64,000 nt of DNA from contig BCJJ01000007.1 of the NCBI GenBank assembly GCA_039545355.1, forward strand, positions 1,178,001-1,242,000. Direction: 5' to 3'. The position numbers and the translations under genes were made by a program. Source of the DNA: Trichosporon coremiiforme. Lineage: Eukaryota; Basidiomycota; Tremellomycetes; Trichosporonales; Trichosporonaceae. The notes under the pieces are model-generated. The model was not told the DNA's origin. It did not search any database and saw nothing but the letters and a program-made list of their open reading frames with translations. Below, piece after piece: positions 23,492 to 36,411 of this stretch; within the stretch, counting starts at the first letter, position 1; every line of letters begins with the position of its first letter.

Positions 23492-25928
23492 CTAACTCGA
23501 GAGCAAGTCTCCGAGGAGCTGCCTCGCTCCTCCTTTTACCTCCTTTGGCTCCTCCTCCGTCCCCTCCACGGCACTCTGCAGCGCCATGCGCTTCAGCCGC
23601 TCCAGCTCGACCGTCAGCTCGAGGTTCTCCCGCTCGAGCTTCTCGGCTTTCCGGCGCGCATTCTCCGCCACGTGCATGCAGAACTCGCGGTCCATGGTCT
23701 GCGGCTGCCGCTCCGGCTTCTCCTTCTCGGCGCCCTCGTTTGCCGGCGTGCCCGCTGTCGAGCTGGCGATGACGACGCGGTTCTCGAGATGCCGAATCCG
23801 GTCGGCTTGTTCTCTGCACACGCGGTCGCGCGCACGCAGCATGCCCTCGAGCTCGAAACAGCGAGACTGGAATAATTCCACGGCTGCCTTGGCGTCGCGC
23901 AGCTTCTGCACGTCCGAGTCCCTAATATTAGCTCAAACCAGACGCGCTAGCTTACCAGAGCAGTTGGCTGTCGGTCAACTGCTTAATCCGCGTCTCATAG
24001 TCCTCGATGTGCCTGATCTTCGGCATCGCCTCGAGCAGTTCGCTCTGGAGTGCGAAGCGCCTGTCTCGTCAGCTCAGACATCGGGAGGGTAGCTCACTCA
24101 TTCTTGACCTGGGCCAGCTCGTCGCGCTGCTTTTGCACCGTGCTCTTGAGCTCGGCGATGTCGCTCTTCAGCGCCGTGCCCTCGGTCTGCCACTGCCTGC
24201 GCTCCTCGCGGAAGGAGGAGACCTTGTCACGCAGCTGCTCCTGCCACTTGACGTGCTTCGCCTGTGCCTGGCTGCTCTCGGCTCGCTGGTGGCTGAGCTC
24301 GGCAGTCAGGTCCGCGATCGTCTTGGTCTGCTCCTTGACGCGGTTCACGAAGGTGTGAATCTCGGCCTCGTCACTGTTGAATCGGAGCGAGTTGCGGTGC
24401 AGTCGGCCAATGTCTGATGTCAGCTAGTACAGAGAATGTTAGCTTACGGTAGACGAATTGCTTCCGGAGCCTCTCAGCGTACAGCGCCTCGAGACGGAGG
24501 AGCTCGTTCTCCTCCTTCAGGCGCTCGACGTCATCCGCCCCTTCCTCGGGAAGTAGGGACTGTTCCCTCGCCATCTCAACAGTCGGTAGCGGCTTGTCCG
24601 GCACGGTGACGCGGAAGAAGTCGAACATCTGGTCCGGCTCCGAGGCGTGTGACATAAGGTGCGCCATGGACACGAACTCGGACGGGTCCCACTTGTCCCA
24701 ACGGCGCGAGTCATCGTCAAGCTCTGCGTCGGACGTGAACGTGATGATACTCGGGTGCAGCTGGAAGTCACTGATGAGCGGCACGAGGCGGGTCGACAGG
24801 ATGTTCGCCTCCCAGACCTCGTTCCACGGGACGGCGTACAGTGCCTCAACGCCCTTGGAGTTCAGGTATCCTTCTGGGTTACGCGTGAAGGCGATGACGT
24901 TGGACGGCCAGGCGCCATACAGACACACGAGGAAGAGCTCGACGACACGCTTCTCAGTCACGTTCGGCGCAAGGATCTCGCTGTCTCGTCCAGCGCACAC
25001 CTCCCAGTGCTGGTTCGCTGCCGGCTCTGGTGTCCGCGTCACGGCAGACAGCGACCTCAAACCGGCATCGACGAACGGCCGGTCGCGCCAGCTCACGGCT
25101 CGGCCAAGGATGACCATGAGCGTCGGCACGTGCTTCGTTAAGAGCGGCAGGGAGAAGGGGAGGATGGTGACGAGCATAGAGAGCGCGAGGGGGAAGAGCT
25201 GGTTCGACGTGTCGAACAGGAGCATCTTGAGAATCGTACTGAAGCACTCATGCGCCGCCATTCGGTACATGAACGTGTTGGGTGTCGGCGCCTCGGGGGA
25301 GTATGGCTGCGACAGGATGATGCTCTGGATCACCTCGGTGATACCGAAACGGAGCGAGCGGCGCTGGTACTCGGGGATGCACACGTCGAGGAAGGCCTGA
25401 AGATCAGCTATTGGGACGAGTGGCAGAGCTAGCTGCGGAGTATAAAGCTCACTTCAAAGTTGTCGGAACCCCATTTCACGATAACGTCCCTGGCCCTTCC
25501 TCTCGGGTGTCCCAGCGCAGCAGATCGCAACCACGCTCGCCGGTCATACCCTCCCTCCTGCAATCCCCTCACAGCGTGGTCGATCACCTTCGCTCGTGCC
25601 GGTGCGTCCCTGTCCTCGTCATCGGCGGTATGATCGGCCGCCCACGCGAGCTCGATCTCCTCCGTGGCCTGTGTCGGTGCCAGGACCGCCGCGGCTTGGG
25701 AAATGCTGTTGCGCGCATCTGGGGTCGGATAGTCGGCCGCAAGACGCGTGAGGGAGCCTTCTAGGGCGACGGCGTCCGCTGCGTCTCCCGAGAACTGGAG
25801 CGAGGACAGGTCCTGCGGGAACCCCTCGAGCTTGGCGAGGACTGGTGTCAGCTGATATCGCAACAAATCTCTTAGCTGGGGAGAGGGAACGCATGGAGGA
25901 AGGGAGACGTACCCTCTTTCGCGGACAT
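23492..25928 (-). CDS. TSC1: hamartin (TSC1), six exons
   Basis: Hamartin with tuberin forms the TSC complex, the GAP that switches off Rheb and so restrains TORC1. Exons on the minus strand: 25928-25913, 25868-25453, 25396-24448, 24413-24098, 24060-23956, 23921-23492. Phases all close and give 743 residues. The N-terminal helical hamartin domain fills about the first 350 residues (MCIPEYQRR, HECFSTILKMLLFDTSNQL). A long coiled coil begins near residue 440 (LYAERLRKQFVYHIGRLHR) and continues to the end, as in known hamartins. The length is shorter than the human protein (1164) and nearer the fission-yeast one. Least certain is the first 16-nt exon: its intron is assigned an AAGAG acceptor. 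The gene diverges from MRT4 across 361 bp. Confidence 0.85.
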
Positions 25929-26289
25929 GGTCACCGTCGCTGTATTCTTGGATTGCTGTGAATGATGGTGTGTTCAGCTCGGAGGTGTACGGAGCAAGGC
26001 AAGGCGGCGACCATCAACAGGCTGGTATGACGGCGATGCCCTTAGTCCTTCCCTGCGGTGATGACCTCACGTGTGCATGCATGAGCGGAGGCAATTTGCC
26101 ACTGGCGGTATGCACTGGGTGAGCGCTGGGTGACAGCTGTGGTGGAGGTCACCTGGGTTGTATCTGGTTCCGCGCAGATTTCTGAAGATTTCGGCAGGAC
26201 AGTGGCTGCAGGCGACCACCGGCCTGCCGATCACCGTTGGCTACACAACACCTCTTCCACAACACACACCCAACCAACACCTATACACC

Positions 26290-27120
26290 ATGCCCAAGTC
26301 AAAACGCCAGCGCGTGACGACGCTCTCGAAGACGCCGATCCGAACGACCAAGGCGTCCAAGGCCGCGCTCGTGAATGAGATCCAAAAGGCGATCGACGAG
26401 TACGACCACGTCTTCCTCTTCTCGGTCGGCGACATGCGGAACGAGGGCCTGAAGGAGGTCCGGCAGCAATGGCGCGGCACTGGCCGCATGTTCTTCGGCA
26501 AGACGCGCGTCATGGCCAAGGCGCTCGGCATCAACGACGAGACGGAGTACGAGGAGGGGCTGGGCCAGCTCGGCCGCCGCCTCAAGGGCCCCGTGGGACT
26601 GTTCCTCACGTCCCACCCCGTCGAGGACACGAAGGAGTGGTTCGACACCTGGGTCAAGAAGGAGTACGCCCGCCAAGGAAACCCTGCCACCGAGACCATC
26701 ACCCTCCCCAAGGGCCCGCTCCTCACGCCGTACAAGGAGGACCAGTCTGGCGACCCCCTGCCCCACTCCATGGACCCGCAGCTCCGCCAGCTCGGACTCG
26801 ACACCCTCCTCGTCAAGGGCGTCCCGTCCCTGCGTGAGGAGACCGTTCTCTGCAAGGAGGGCGAGAAGCTCAGCTCGGAGAAGTGCCGTATCCTGAAGCT
26901 ACTTGCTGTCCAGATGGCCGTGAGTACTCCCTCCTTTCCACACATTGTCCCACCCCTTCACCTATCCCGCTCCCAGCTACGGGCTCAGTGTCGGAAATCA
27001 AGCTAACCCATACAGGAGTTCAAGATTCACCTCGGATCACACTGGAGCAAGGGCACCGGCTTCGTCGAGGGCAAGGAGCTCGACGCGGAGGGCGAGGGAA
27101 TGGACGAGGACGACGACTAG
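26290..27120 (+). CDS. MRT4: ribosome assembly factor Mrt4 (uL10 paralogue)
   Basis: Mrt4 is a nucleolar placeholder for the P0 stalk protein uL10 on pre-60S particles and is later exchanged for it. Exon 1 is 26290-26919 and exon 2 is 27016-27120, joined in phase 0 over a 96-nt intron with a GCTAAC branch, giving 244 residues. The start MPKSKRQRVTTLSKT is the typical basic N-terminus. VGDMRN, GRMFFGKTRVMAKALG and KGPVGLFLTS follow as in the uL10 RNA-binding domain, and the Mrt4 insert domain comes after. The length matches yeast Mrt4 (236). Unlike true P0 it lacks the C-terminal P-protein tail and ends in a Glu/Asp-rich stretch. The ATG context (acacc-ATG-cc) is good. It shares a short intergenic region with the divergent TSC1. 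Confidence 0.93.
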
Positions 27121-27732
27121 ACTTGACTCTTTCTGTACATGCATTCGGTTTCTTTCTGTATCACATGACTGAGGGCTGCTGGGACTGCACGAGCTACTGT
27201 GCTTTCTACACTCACTACACTCACGCTACCATTCTCTGAACGTCCTCAGTGAATGTCTGTCGCGGCTTTCACGCTCGGCGACACCTCGGATGAGCAGGGC
27301 GACGGACCACTCACATGACGTTTCTCTCGCCCGCTGCGCCGAGGTTTTTCCTTCCTGTGATTGTTTACGTCTTTCAGAAATTTTGGGACAATTAGTCCAC
27401 CCGGCCCGGCCACGGACTCGCGTGACCACCACCAACGTTTAAATGACCAGTGTAAATGCATCAAAGTACAGACAACAGGGATGATACAAGCGAGTTTTGT
27501 TTTTGGATGGAGCTCGCCGCGACAAGGTCTGCCAGCGGGGTGGAGTGGCTCCTTTTGGAGGGTGTTTTGGTCGGGTCAACAGGAGATCTCTATAAGCCGG
27601 GACGGAGCGAAAGTGTCCACTGGGGGATATCGGGGGTCTATCTATGGTGTCACGCGGCCGGGAATGGCCGATCCGGGGAATGAAAGAGGAGATTATAGAG
27701 CAGATGTAAGAGAGAGCATGGGTCGGGGTGAA

Positions 27733-29827
27733 CTATGACTTGTCCTCGTCCTGGCCCAGCATGGAGAGCAGCCCGCCCATGGCGGCAACGTTGCCGTGTC
27801 CCGAGTTGATACTCCGGGTAAGGTGGTACTTGAGACCGTTGGCCTGCTTGTACACCTTGCCGCATCCCTCAATGGGGCAGCGGAAGCGCTTCTCGCCCTT
27901 CTCCTCTGGCGGGGGATCTTTGGCGTCGCCGTTCTCCGTCTCGTTCGGCGGCGTCGCCGTCTGCGCCGCCTTCTTCTGCGCCTTCTTTAGCGCCTTGGCA
28001 GCCAGCTGCTCCTGTGACAGCTTGGGTGCTGGCGACGCGGGGGCCGGTTGCGGTTGCGGCGTCGGGTAGCTCAGCACGCTGGGCGGGACGCACGCCGGGG
28101 GCTGCAGGTTACTCGGCCTGAAGGCTGCGGACCACGGCGAGGCGGACGCTGACGGTATTCCGCCGGGCAACGTCCCCGGGAGCGTTCCGGGGATGGAGCT
28201 GTTGAGCGACAGAGCAGCGACCGCCGGCGGCCGGCTCAGGACAGACGGCTCGTCCATGTCCATATCCATGTCCATCATGCCCGGCGTCGAGGGGACGTCA
28301 GAGCTCATCGTGCTGCCAATGTTGGAAGCGAACGTTGGTGTCTTGGTCTGCGCCGCGTTGATGGCGGCCATGCGGACGTCGGCCGCAAGACCAGCGTGCT
28401 CCTCCTCGTAGCTGCCGTCAGCTCAGTCACCAGTGGGACGTCTTTGCTGATATGTCTAATGTGATACTCACTGCTCAAGCAGCTCGTGCAGGCCGCTCAG
28501 CTGCCGCCCGCAGCACGTGAAGTCCTTGACATACTTGGCCTCGAGCTCGCGTTCCCGTCCTTCAGCCTGGCGCCCGAAGGACGTGCCAAGCGTGCCGCCG
28601 ACGGAACCGACAAAGCTCGCTCCGCTCGCGCCGGCACTCCCGCTCAGTCCACTGCCCATGCTCCCGAATCCGGACCCGAGGCCGAATCCCGACGCGCCAA
28701 GGCTGCCCGTGAGCGAGCCCGGCCCCCACCGCGGCGGGGAGATGGACATGGCCATGCTGGAGGAATACGGGGAAGACCCTGGGGCGGCGGCGCCAAGCGC
28801 GAGCGCGCTAAACGTCAAGGCATTGTAGGACGCGGGGTGCAGGCCCGAGTGCGGGTTCGACGACGGGGAGCCTGACGGTCCACCAGGCGGTGTTCTGCTA
28901 GTCAGCTGTGGTTCTCGCATTCGCAAGTGGCTTGTCGCTAGGATCCACACACAGGATGACGCAGGATTTCGGAGTGTATCTAGACCCCACTTGGAATCTG
29001 TGCACTCCCGGAGTGATCCTGTGCATCGTCCTGGAGCTCGGGCCGCGGGGCTCGGCAGTCCCTCGCATATCTCACTCACCCCTGCACGTTCAGCATGAAC
29101 TGCCGGTCACCGAAGCTGGGTTGTCTCGTGACACCCCCGTTGGGGATGGGGAGGCAGCCCGGGGTCTGTTGCATGGCTGGCTGATTGAGGGATGTGGGAT
29201 TCTGAAATTTGCCGCTTGCTGTGCCACTGATTCCGATCGGCTTGGGCTGAAGCGGGGCTGTCGGGAGGGTGTAGTATGCTGCGTGCTGTGTGGACAGAGG
29301 AGGGGCGTCGCTCTGCACTGAGCTACGAGGCGTGTACTTGTTGTTGCGATGGGCGGCGGGTTAAGGTAATGTAGACAGGGACGATCAGCGGGTGGGGGGA
29401 TCGCTGATGACGGTGCCCGGTGGTTGCGGTTCGTCGGTCGTGTGGGTGTGGGCTGAGTCAGGTGGAGGTGGAGTATGTGTCTCGGCGTTGGTAACCTGAG
29501 AGACTGGGCGGCAGACGTGCGAGTGTTGCAATTGTGTACGCCGAGATGTGACTGGCGGGTGTGGGAGTGACGGAGTGACGGAGATGGAAGCAAGAGATGA
29601 TGCTGACCAAGTGACCAAGGTGCAAGGTGAGGTCGATATGTCGATATCTGAGAATGTCAACGGAGGGGACGAGACTGAGACTGAGGTCAGGTGCAACACC
29701 AAGTGCGCACAAATCTTACTTGCCCCTTTCGGCAATAATGCAACCCGCCAGGCCCGTCAGGCCCGCACCCAGACCACCCAGGCATAGTCCAGGCACCCAC
29801 AACGTTCAGGTCTCCTGCCAGTGTCAT
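27733..29827 (-). CDS. SFP1: Sfp1-like split C2H2 zinc-finger transcription factor
   Basis: Sfp1 is a TORC1-responsive activator of ribosomal-protein and ribosome-biogenesis genes. The two-finger signature of the family is clear. The first finger is FTCCGRQLSGLHELLEQH followed by YEEEH, spanning a splice junction. The second is CPIEGCGKVYKQANGLKYH with a further His nine residues on. About 160 Pro/Ser/Ala-rich residues lie between them. Exons: 29827-29720, 29336-29080, 28894-28472 and 28411-27733, about 488 residues. The last three exons are well supported. The first (MTLAGDLN or, 14 codons later, MPGWSGCG) and its 383-nt intron are uncertain, so the true start may differ. The protein carries a DMDMDMDEP acidic repeat. 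It converges on MRT4. Confidence 0.78.
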
Positions 29828-31013
29828 ACTCTTCTTGGCTTCAAGCCTTCGGTCCACACTGTCCACACTATGTGCGTGTGCGCCAGCCCATCGGCGCATC
29901 GGCTTGCATTTCGTCACACCCAGAGTCTCTTCGGATCCTTAATCCCAGTTCTTAGTGGCGAGTACGCAGATTCATATCAGAGCCAGCCAGCAACAGCACA
30001 GATCTCATTTCTCATTAGCTGGACAGGTCTCAGGTCAACTTTCGCCCATCGGGTGCATGGGCTCTGGCAGCGCTGCAGCGCTGCAGGCGATGGCTGATCT
30101 ACGCCGCTGCCGCCCACCATCCCATTAGTCGGATGCAGACGCACAGCCCGCAATCTCCCACTAATCCTGGCCTGCCTAGCACGCAGACATGGCGAGGGAT
30201 AGAGTGGCAACGGCTGGTGGCAAAATTTTGATTTGGTCCCGCCCCCTCCGTACCCCCCCCCCCCCCCTTTGGCCTAACTGTCGCCTATATCCTACTTTGG
30301 GCAGATGCCAGGTAGGGCGGGCTATGGTGGGAGAAATTTGGCCGCGATCTGGGATCGGGAATCTCTCAGACTCTCTGATCGAGCGTAGGGTGAGGGTGAC
30401 GGGTCGAAGGGAGGGTGAGGGGAGGGTAAGGGGCCAGAGCCCCGGTTGACCTCGGATACACGGCCAGTATTGCCCTCGATTATCAATTCAGGCACACCAA
30501 ATGCATCGTAATCATCCAAGCCCGCTCGTCATCGCCTACTGATAGCACACAAGCACACCAGCACACAGGGGAGTACAACTGGAGTTCCACAGACCCGGCC
30601 CCAGATGGCCCCACCTACTTCACGTTCACACGACCGTACGACATCGCACCATGTTTACTCATTCCAGACTGCCAGCCCAATCCCGCTCCAACACACAATA
30701 ACCCCCAGCTGACTATCCTTGGCCTGTCACATCGCTGGCGTATGGGAATAAAGGGAGCAATCGCCTCGGTCGAGACCCGCAGCTCGTGATCACTTATCAG
30801 TCACGGTGAGTCATGGCAAAGTCACGCGGCCGGCTCTCTATCAGATAGCAAGCAGATGATTGTAGATCTTATAACATACACTCTAATACAACTGTGTTAA
30901 AATGTGAATGAATAGTCACTTAGCCACGGGGGTGCAGATCCGTGGCCTATGCTGTGTAGTGTCCCTGGTCCAGGTGCAGGTACAGGTGGTGAAGTGGGAA
31001 ACGAGTGCTCCAT
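29828..31013. other. intergenic region between kinase 3' end and Sfp1-like gene
   Basis: No gene was recognised. It should contain the promoter of the minus-strand Sfp1-like gene and the 3' end of the kinase transcript. It includes a 15-base C run at 30253-30267 and an A/T-rich patch near 30845-30905. Confidence 0.5.
30253..30267 (+). repeat. poly-C run (15 C)
   Basis: 15 consecutive C on the plus strand, directly followed by TTT, in non-coding DNA upstream of the Sfp1-like gene. Confidence 0.95.
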
Positions 31014-34000
31014 CTATTCCGCGATGCTGTCCCCCGATGCCATCCTCGGCCGGGGCAGGTATCCCTTGTTGTTCGAAGCGGACAGGACCGGGCCCCGCTC
31101 GTCCCGCGGGCTGTTAGCCTTGGGCGTCACGGGCAGGTCCTGCGGGCTGGAGAGTCCGGGCACATCGCTGAGGATCGAGCTCGCCGGCTCCTCTTGCTGC
31201 GCGGCGAGCGCGGAGGCGCGGGTCGGAGACGAGCCGGGAGAGAGGGAAGGCACGCTGCCCGGCAGCGAATGCGTGTTCAGGCTGCCCAGGCTCGTCGTGC
31301 TCTCAGAGTTGACGGCGACGGCAGCGTTCAGCCGCGAGGCAGCGCTGGCGACCGTCGTGTTGGCAGCCTGGTGGGCCGCCTGGGCGGCGTGGATCTGGCC
31401 AGCGCGGGAGCGAACACTATTGCCCCGCGAGAGCGCGCTCGACTTGCGTCGTCGTCCAAGCACCAGGCCGCAGTCCTCGTCCGCATCGGCGAAGCGGTCG
31501 TCGACCGTGTTAGAGTCTGCCGCGACTGCCGATCCGGCGAGGGCAGAGAGGAGGCCGTTGCCGTTAGTCTGGCCGTTGTGGGATGTCTGGGCGTTGAGGA
31601 TCTCCATGCCGCCCGAGGGCGCCGTATTCGTGCTCGTCGCCAGCGAAGGCGCTGAGCTCGCGTTGGGCGTGGTGCGGTTTCCGCTCGGGCTCGACTCGCC
31701 CGAGGAGACACCGGCAGCCGCGTCGTTAACTAACGGTGATGGTCGAGGGCGGTAGGAGAACGAGCTTGGCGGTCGGCCCAGTCGGTTCATGTCGAGCCCA
31801 CCGCCAGGTCGCAGGAGAGACTGTGCCGTGCCTGTGCGCACGGGAGAGTGGGCTCCTCCGGCGGTGGCACGGGTGGGCGAAGTGGGCGCCGCACGGCGCG
31901 CAGCCTGCTTGTCGAGATCGCTCAGGCAATGGGACAGGTTCCAGTCGGCAGGTGCTGACGAGAGCCCATGTCCCTTGGGTAAGCCGTCGCTTGAGGATGA
32001 CTCCTCATCGTCTGAGTCAGGCACGTCCACGTCCCAGTCAAGGTCCTCGTCGTCGAGCTCCATGACAGGGCGGTCACTCAGGTTCGAACCGCGACGCAGT
32101 GGCATACCTTGGTCCTGCAGGAACCGCTGGTCCCAGCCGGATAACCGCTCAGGGCTGTGGAATCCGTGACTGCCTCTAGACGATGGCGAACCCGACTCGA
32201 ACGTGTCCAAGCTCTGGCGCCGTGCAGACTCGTCAAAGCTTCGTCCCCGCAGCAGCTCGCTGCGGCCCTCGGTAGCGTGCGAGTCGATCGACGACCCGAA
32301 GACGTTATCGTGGTCGTCCTGGCTGCCGTAGTCGTGCTGGCTCTTAGACCGCGTCGTTGACAAGCCATTGCCTCGGAGAGAGCGCTGCTTGGTGATCTGG
32401 GCCGTGCGACCCATGATGGCGCCGAGGATGGAACCAGCTGATGAAGATGCGTTACTAGCGGATCTTGAGCGGAGCATCATTTCGGGCTCGACTAACGAGC
32501 GTCGGCGACCATAGTTGGAAGACGTGGAGGCGGTCTGCAGCTTCTCGAGTGACTGAATCGACCTCATCTGCCTGGGCGTGTTGTCAACAGACTGAGACGA
32601 GGGCTGACGCAGGAACTCTTCGCCGTGGACCGGTTGCGTCGTGCTGGGAGGGCTGCGATCAGCAGACTGGGAAGCACCCAGCTGCGAAGCAATGAGACCG
32701 GCCGGTCGCGACGACTCGTCGCCCGAACCAGGCGCACTGGCGCTAGTAGCGACGCGGGAAGGGTTGCGATGAAGGATTGATAATCTTCGTCCCAGGCTGG
32801 GCCCGGATGCCGTGCTAGGGATCGAGTCTCCAGAAGCGACACGTCGGGTGTTGGGTGTCTCCGAAGCAGACGACGCCGCTGACTGATCGGCATTGTCGCT
32901 GCCGGTCACGCTGCGGCTTCGGTTGCGGTGGAAACCAAGGCGGTTCGACAGCTTGGACAGACCGCGCTTTAGCTTGTCGCGGAGACCGTTGCCTCGCGTG
33001 ACAGCCGCGGCGACCTCCTCGTTGGTGACCGTGACGCAAGTCTGGTCGTGGATCGAGGTGCGGTTCAGCCATCCCTGAGGGTCCTTCATGCCGCGGAGTG
33101 CGAAGGGGTGACGCTTAGCCTGGTCGAGGGTGATGCGCTGGCCGACGTCCTTCTCCAGTAGCCGAGACAGCAGGTCCAGCGCCTCGCGCACCTCCTCCGT
33201 CGACTCTGATCCAGACGTCGGAACCTGCTCCCTGCCCATCGTCTGAGGAACCTCGTACTCGGCCGTCGGAATGACCTGCATAAGCAGGTATTCATTCTGG
33301 GCGTCGAAGGGTGTCTTGCCGAAGAGCAGACAGTAGAGCGTGACGCCGAGAGCCCACACATCAATAGCGTTCGTAATTGGTCGTCGCTGGCGGTTTGGGA
33401 TCGTTGCCGTGGACTGTGATCGAGTGACTGACAGCCGGGGGTCGTACGTCGACGACGCCTTCGTTGCCGTAGGAACGTCCTCCTGGGTCGTGGACGGCGG
33501 CCGGACGGTGAAGGTAGGAACCTTCTGGTCAGACGTCGCGCCGGGCGTCGGCGTTGGCTCGTCCGGGATCTCGGAGTAACACATCTCAGGAGCGAAGAAT
33601 GCCGGGCTACCGGCAGTCTTGGCGAGCTCAATGTCGTCGACATAGCCTCCGCCGTCGGCTGCGTACAGCGCCTCGGAGAAGTGGGAACATCCAAAGTCTG
33701 AGATCTTGACGACGTCACCGGAGCACAGCAAGTTGCTCGGCTTGATATCTCGGTGAATAACGCCCTGATGGTGCACTGCGACAGTGTCAGCTGGAAAGAG
33801 CGCGCAGTTCGCGAAGGCGGCGTCAGGAAGTGACTCAGAGGGCACGTACGGTATTCAAGACCAAGCAGTGTGTCGCGGAAGATCTTACGGGTCTCGGCGA
33901 TGGTAAGCGTTGGGCGGTTATCTTGCTTCCATCGAACCTCGCCACCCTGGCAGTACTCGAGAATCATGTAGACCTGCTTCGAGTCCGGGTCATCGATGAT

Positions 34001-35148
34001 CTCCTTAAGGGTCACGACGTTTGGGTGGTGCAGCTTCTTCAGGATGGCGATCTCTTTGCGCATCTCATTTTCCGCAACGAGCTTTGCGCCTTCCCGTCCA
34101 CGCCTTCCGAATGGTGGCAAACGCTTCTTGCCGTTCCGGTCAACAATCTTGATGGCGTAAAACGGGCCTTTTCCGGTAGCCAAGTCGTTCTCCAGCTCGT
34201 CCTGAGACGCATCAACCGACATGTCGCGGCCCAAGCGAACGCGTCCGTGCGTTCCGTGACCAATCTCGTCGAGAACCTTGGAGAACAGTCAGCATGGTGT
34301 CACGCTTGGGAAAAAGCATGAATCAACGACTCACCAAGTACTGGTTGATGAGCTTGCGGCCCGTCTCGGGGTCTCGCTCCATGTTGAGCGTCTGCGTTTC
34401 GATGCTACGAGGGATCAGCATGTTGACTCGTAGGGGGGAGAGGATTGTCGGCTGGGCGCGGTGTGAGAGGACCGTAAACCGTGGTTCGAGGTGCGAGGCC
34501 CGCGAGCGTACCGTATCGTTGGGGCAGAATAACGAGTGCGTCCCGCGGTAGCAAGCAACGGGGTCGTCGAGCACACACGCCCAGACACACACAGGGGGAC
34601 AGGCAGGGTTTCACTTACACTTCCGATTCTGTAGGGGATCGTCGTCCGTCTGAGCTGTCTGCGCGCGACCTTCCTCCTGCCGCCTTTGTCGAGTTCGTCA
34701 AAGCAGGGGAAACCTCTGGGCGCTCTGGGCGCTCGCGCGTCGACCCTCTCCGGGATAGCACGCCACCGATGAAGCTGTTGTTCTTGGATGCGGCTGCTGA
34801 GGGAGGGTTGGACGAGTACAGGCCGGTTGACGACGTGTGGTTCGACGTAGGCTGGGACGAGGGGCCCGCGTGGGGGTCGGCGTAAGACGACGAAGCATGT
34901 GCCGGGCGGCCCTTGGTCGCAGATGTCGTCGATGGACGACGGACCGAGCTGACCGATGACGCAGACGCGGTTGCGGTCATTGCCGACGACTGTGGGGCCG
35001 CCATCGAGGTCGACGGACCTGGCTTGTGTCCGTGGGAGCCCCCCGGAACATTGTGCGACGATGCAGGGCCGTCCGCTATGCTGCTGAAGCTTATGTGCTC
35101 TCTCGGTGAGGGCAGGGACATGGCGGGTTGGGGGGCATGCACCGTCAT
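31014..35148 (-). CDS. CaMKK/Ssp1/Sak1-type serine-threonine kinase
   Basis: This class phosphorylates the activation loop of AMPK/Snf1 and relays stress and glucose signals. Exons: 35148-34619, 34404-34335, 34276-33850, 33775-31014. Phases close and give 1262 residues. An N-terminal Ser-rich tail (1-200) precedes the kinase domain (about 200-567). The glycine loop is IGHGTHGRVRLG, the ATP-binding Lys is in YAIKIV, the catalytic loop is VIHRDIKPSNLL, then SDFG and AFFAPEM. A 65-residue insert follows APE before DVWALGVTLYCLLFG. The remaining 690 residues are Ser/Arg-rich and look disordered, with a strongly acidic patch (DDEDLDWDVDVPDSDDEE). Family-level assignment is firm; which yeast paralogue it matches is not resolvable here. 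An in-frame stop upstream supports this ATG. An assembly gap begins 40 bases upstream. Confidence 0.9.
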
Positions 35149-35187
35149 GAGCCGATCGGTGCTCAAAGTTCAGCGGAGAGGGGCGGG

Positions 35188-35333
35188 NNNNNNNNNNNNN
35201 NNNNNNNNNNNNNNNNNNNNNNNNNNNNNNNNNNNNNNNNNNNNNNNNNNNNNNNNNNNNNNNNNNNNNNNNNNNNNNNNNNNNNNNNNNNNNNNNNNNN
35301 NNNNNNNNNNNNNNNNNNNNNNNNNNNNNNNNN
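35188..35333. other. assembly gap (146 N)
   Basis: A run of unknown bases in the promoter/leader region of the kinase gene, whose ATG is at 35148. True gap length is unknown. Confidence 0.99.
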
Positions 35334-36411
35334 GGGGATGTGGGCTCGTTCGTAGTGTCTTGTCCTTTGTCGTGATTATGTTCTGGCGGGAAGAATATTG
35401 GTACGTGCTCGGCAGGGAGATGACGGGGGGCGAGTGGAGTGAGAAGATTGGGTTCAGAGGTGTGACAGACAAGGGGGCCTTAATGAAATGGGACGATGGT
35501 GTATATGGTGTATATGCCGACTCGATGTGTGATGACTGTGGTGATGCTGATGATGACGAATGAGATTGAGGAGGCAGCGAGACGAGCGGGTCAAGCGACG
35601 TCGTGGCTGGTTGGACGGGCGTGCGCCGGGTCAGGAAAGGTGGTGTTGCGATTGTCGTTGCGGGTCGTCGGTGGAGGTGGGTGGGAGGGTTGTGCTGCGT
35701 CAAGCTATGAGCAGTGTGGTTCCAAGCAACTGGGAGGGTGAGACAGAAGTTGGAGTCGGGCAGGCGGTGACGGCAGCGATGCAGTGATGATGATGATGCG
35801 GTATGAATGGGAAAGCGACGAGAGGAAGAAAGGGGAGGAGCGTAAGGCGGTGATACGGGGATCGATGGGTGGATCCGGTGTTGGGTCGTGATCAGGGCGT
35901 GGACATGGACTCTCGAGCCGTATGCTGCGACGCAGTGCGGTTGAGTGTGTTGTTGCAGCAACGTCCGTGGGGTGTCGTGCCGTTAGTCTAGAGTCGTGGG
36001 TGGAGTCAAAGCGAGTGGGAGATGTTACGAGTCGCAAAGTAGGAGGTCAGTTCGTGTGAGCGTGTGTGGATGTCGTGTGTTGGGACGGGGGCGTAGCGAG
36101 TGAGCGTGGGTGGACAGTGGTGGATGGTCACGGTGGTGTATGCTGCGTCGATCAGCGAATGATGGGAGTTGGGCTAGGAGCCAGGGCCGTAGGGCCGACA
36201 GACAGGGCAGGGGGGCTGAGAGTTCCCTCAGGCGTAATGGGCGAAGCACCGCCCAGTGAGCTCACCCGTCCGCTCAGCACCCAGTGGCCAGTGAGCAGCG
36301 ACCGATGATGACTTGGTCCCCTCGTCTTGCTCCCTTAACCCCCACCCATCCAATCACTCGCCGTCATTACTCTCCGTCCCTCCACCCTCTGACCCTTTAG
36401 CCATCACTCAG

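Noticed and set aside
35170..35961. A 263-codon minus-strand frame crossing the N gap
   Set aside because: It exists only because the gap is read through; the remaining sequence is His/Pro/Ser-rich translation of a C/T-rich leader.
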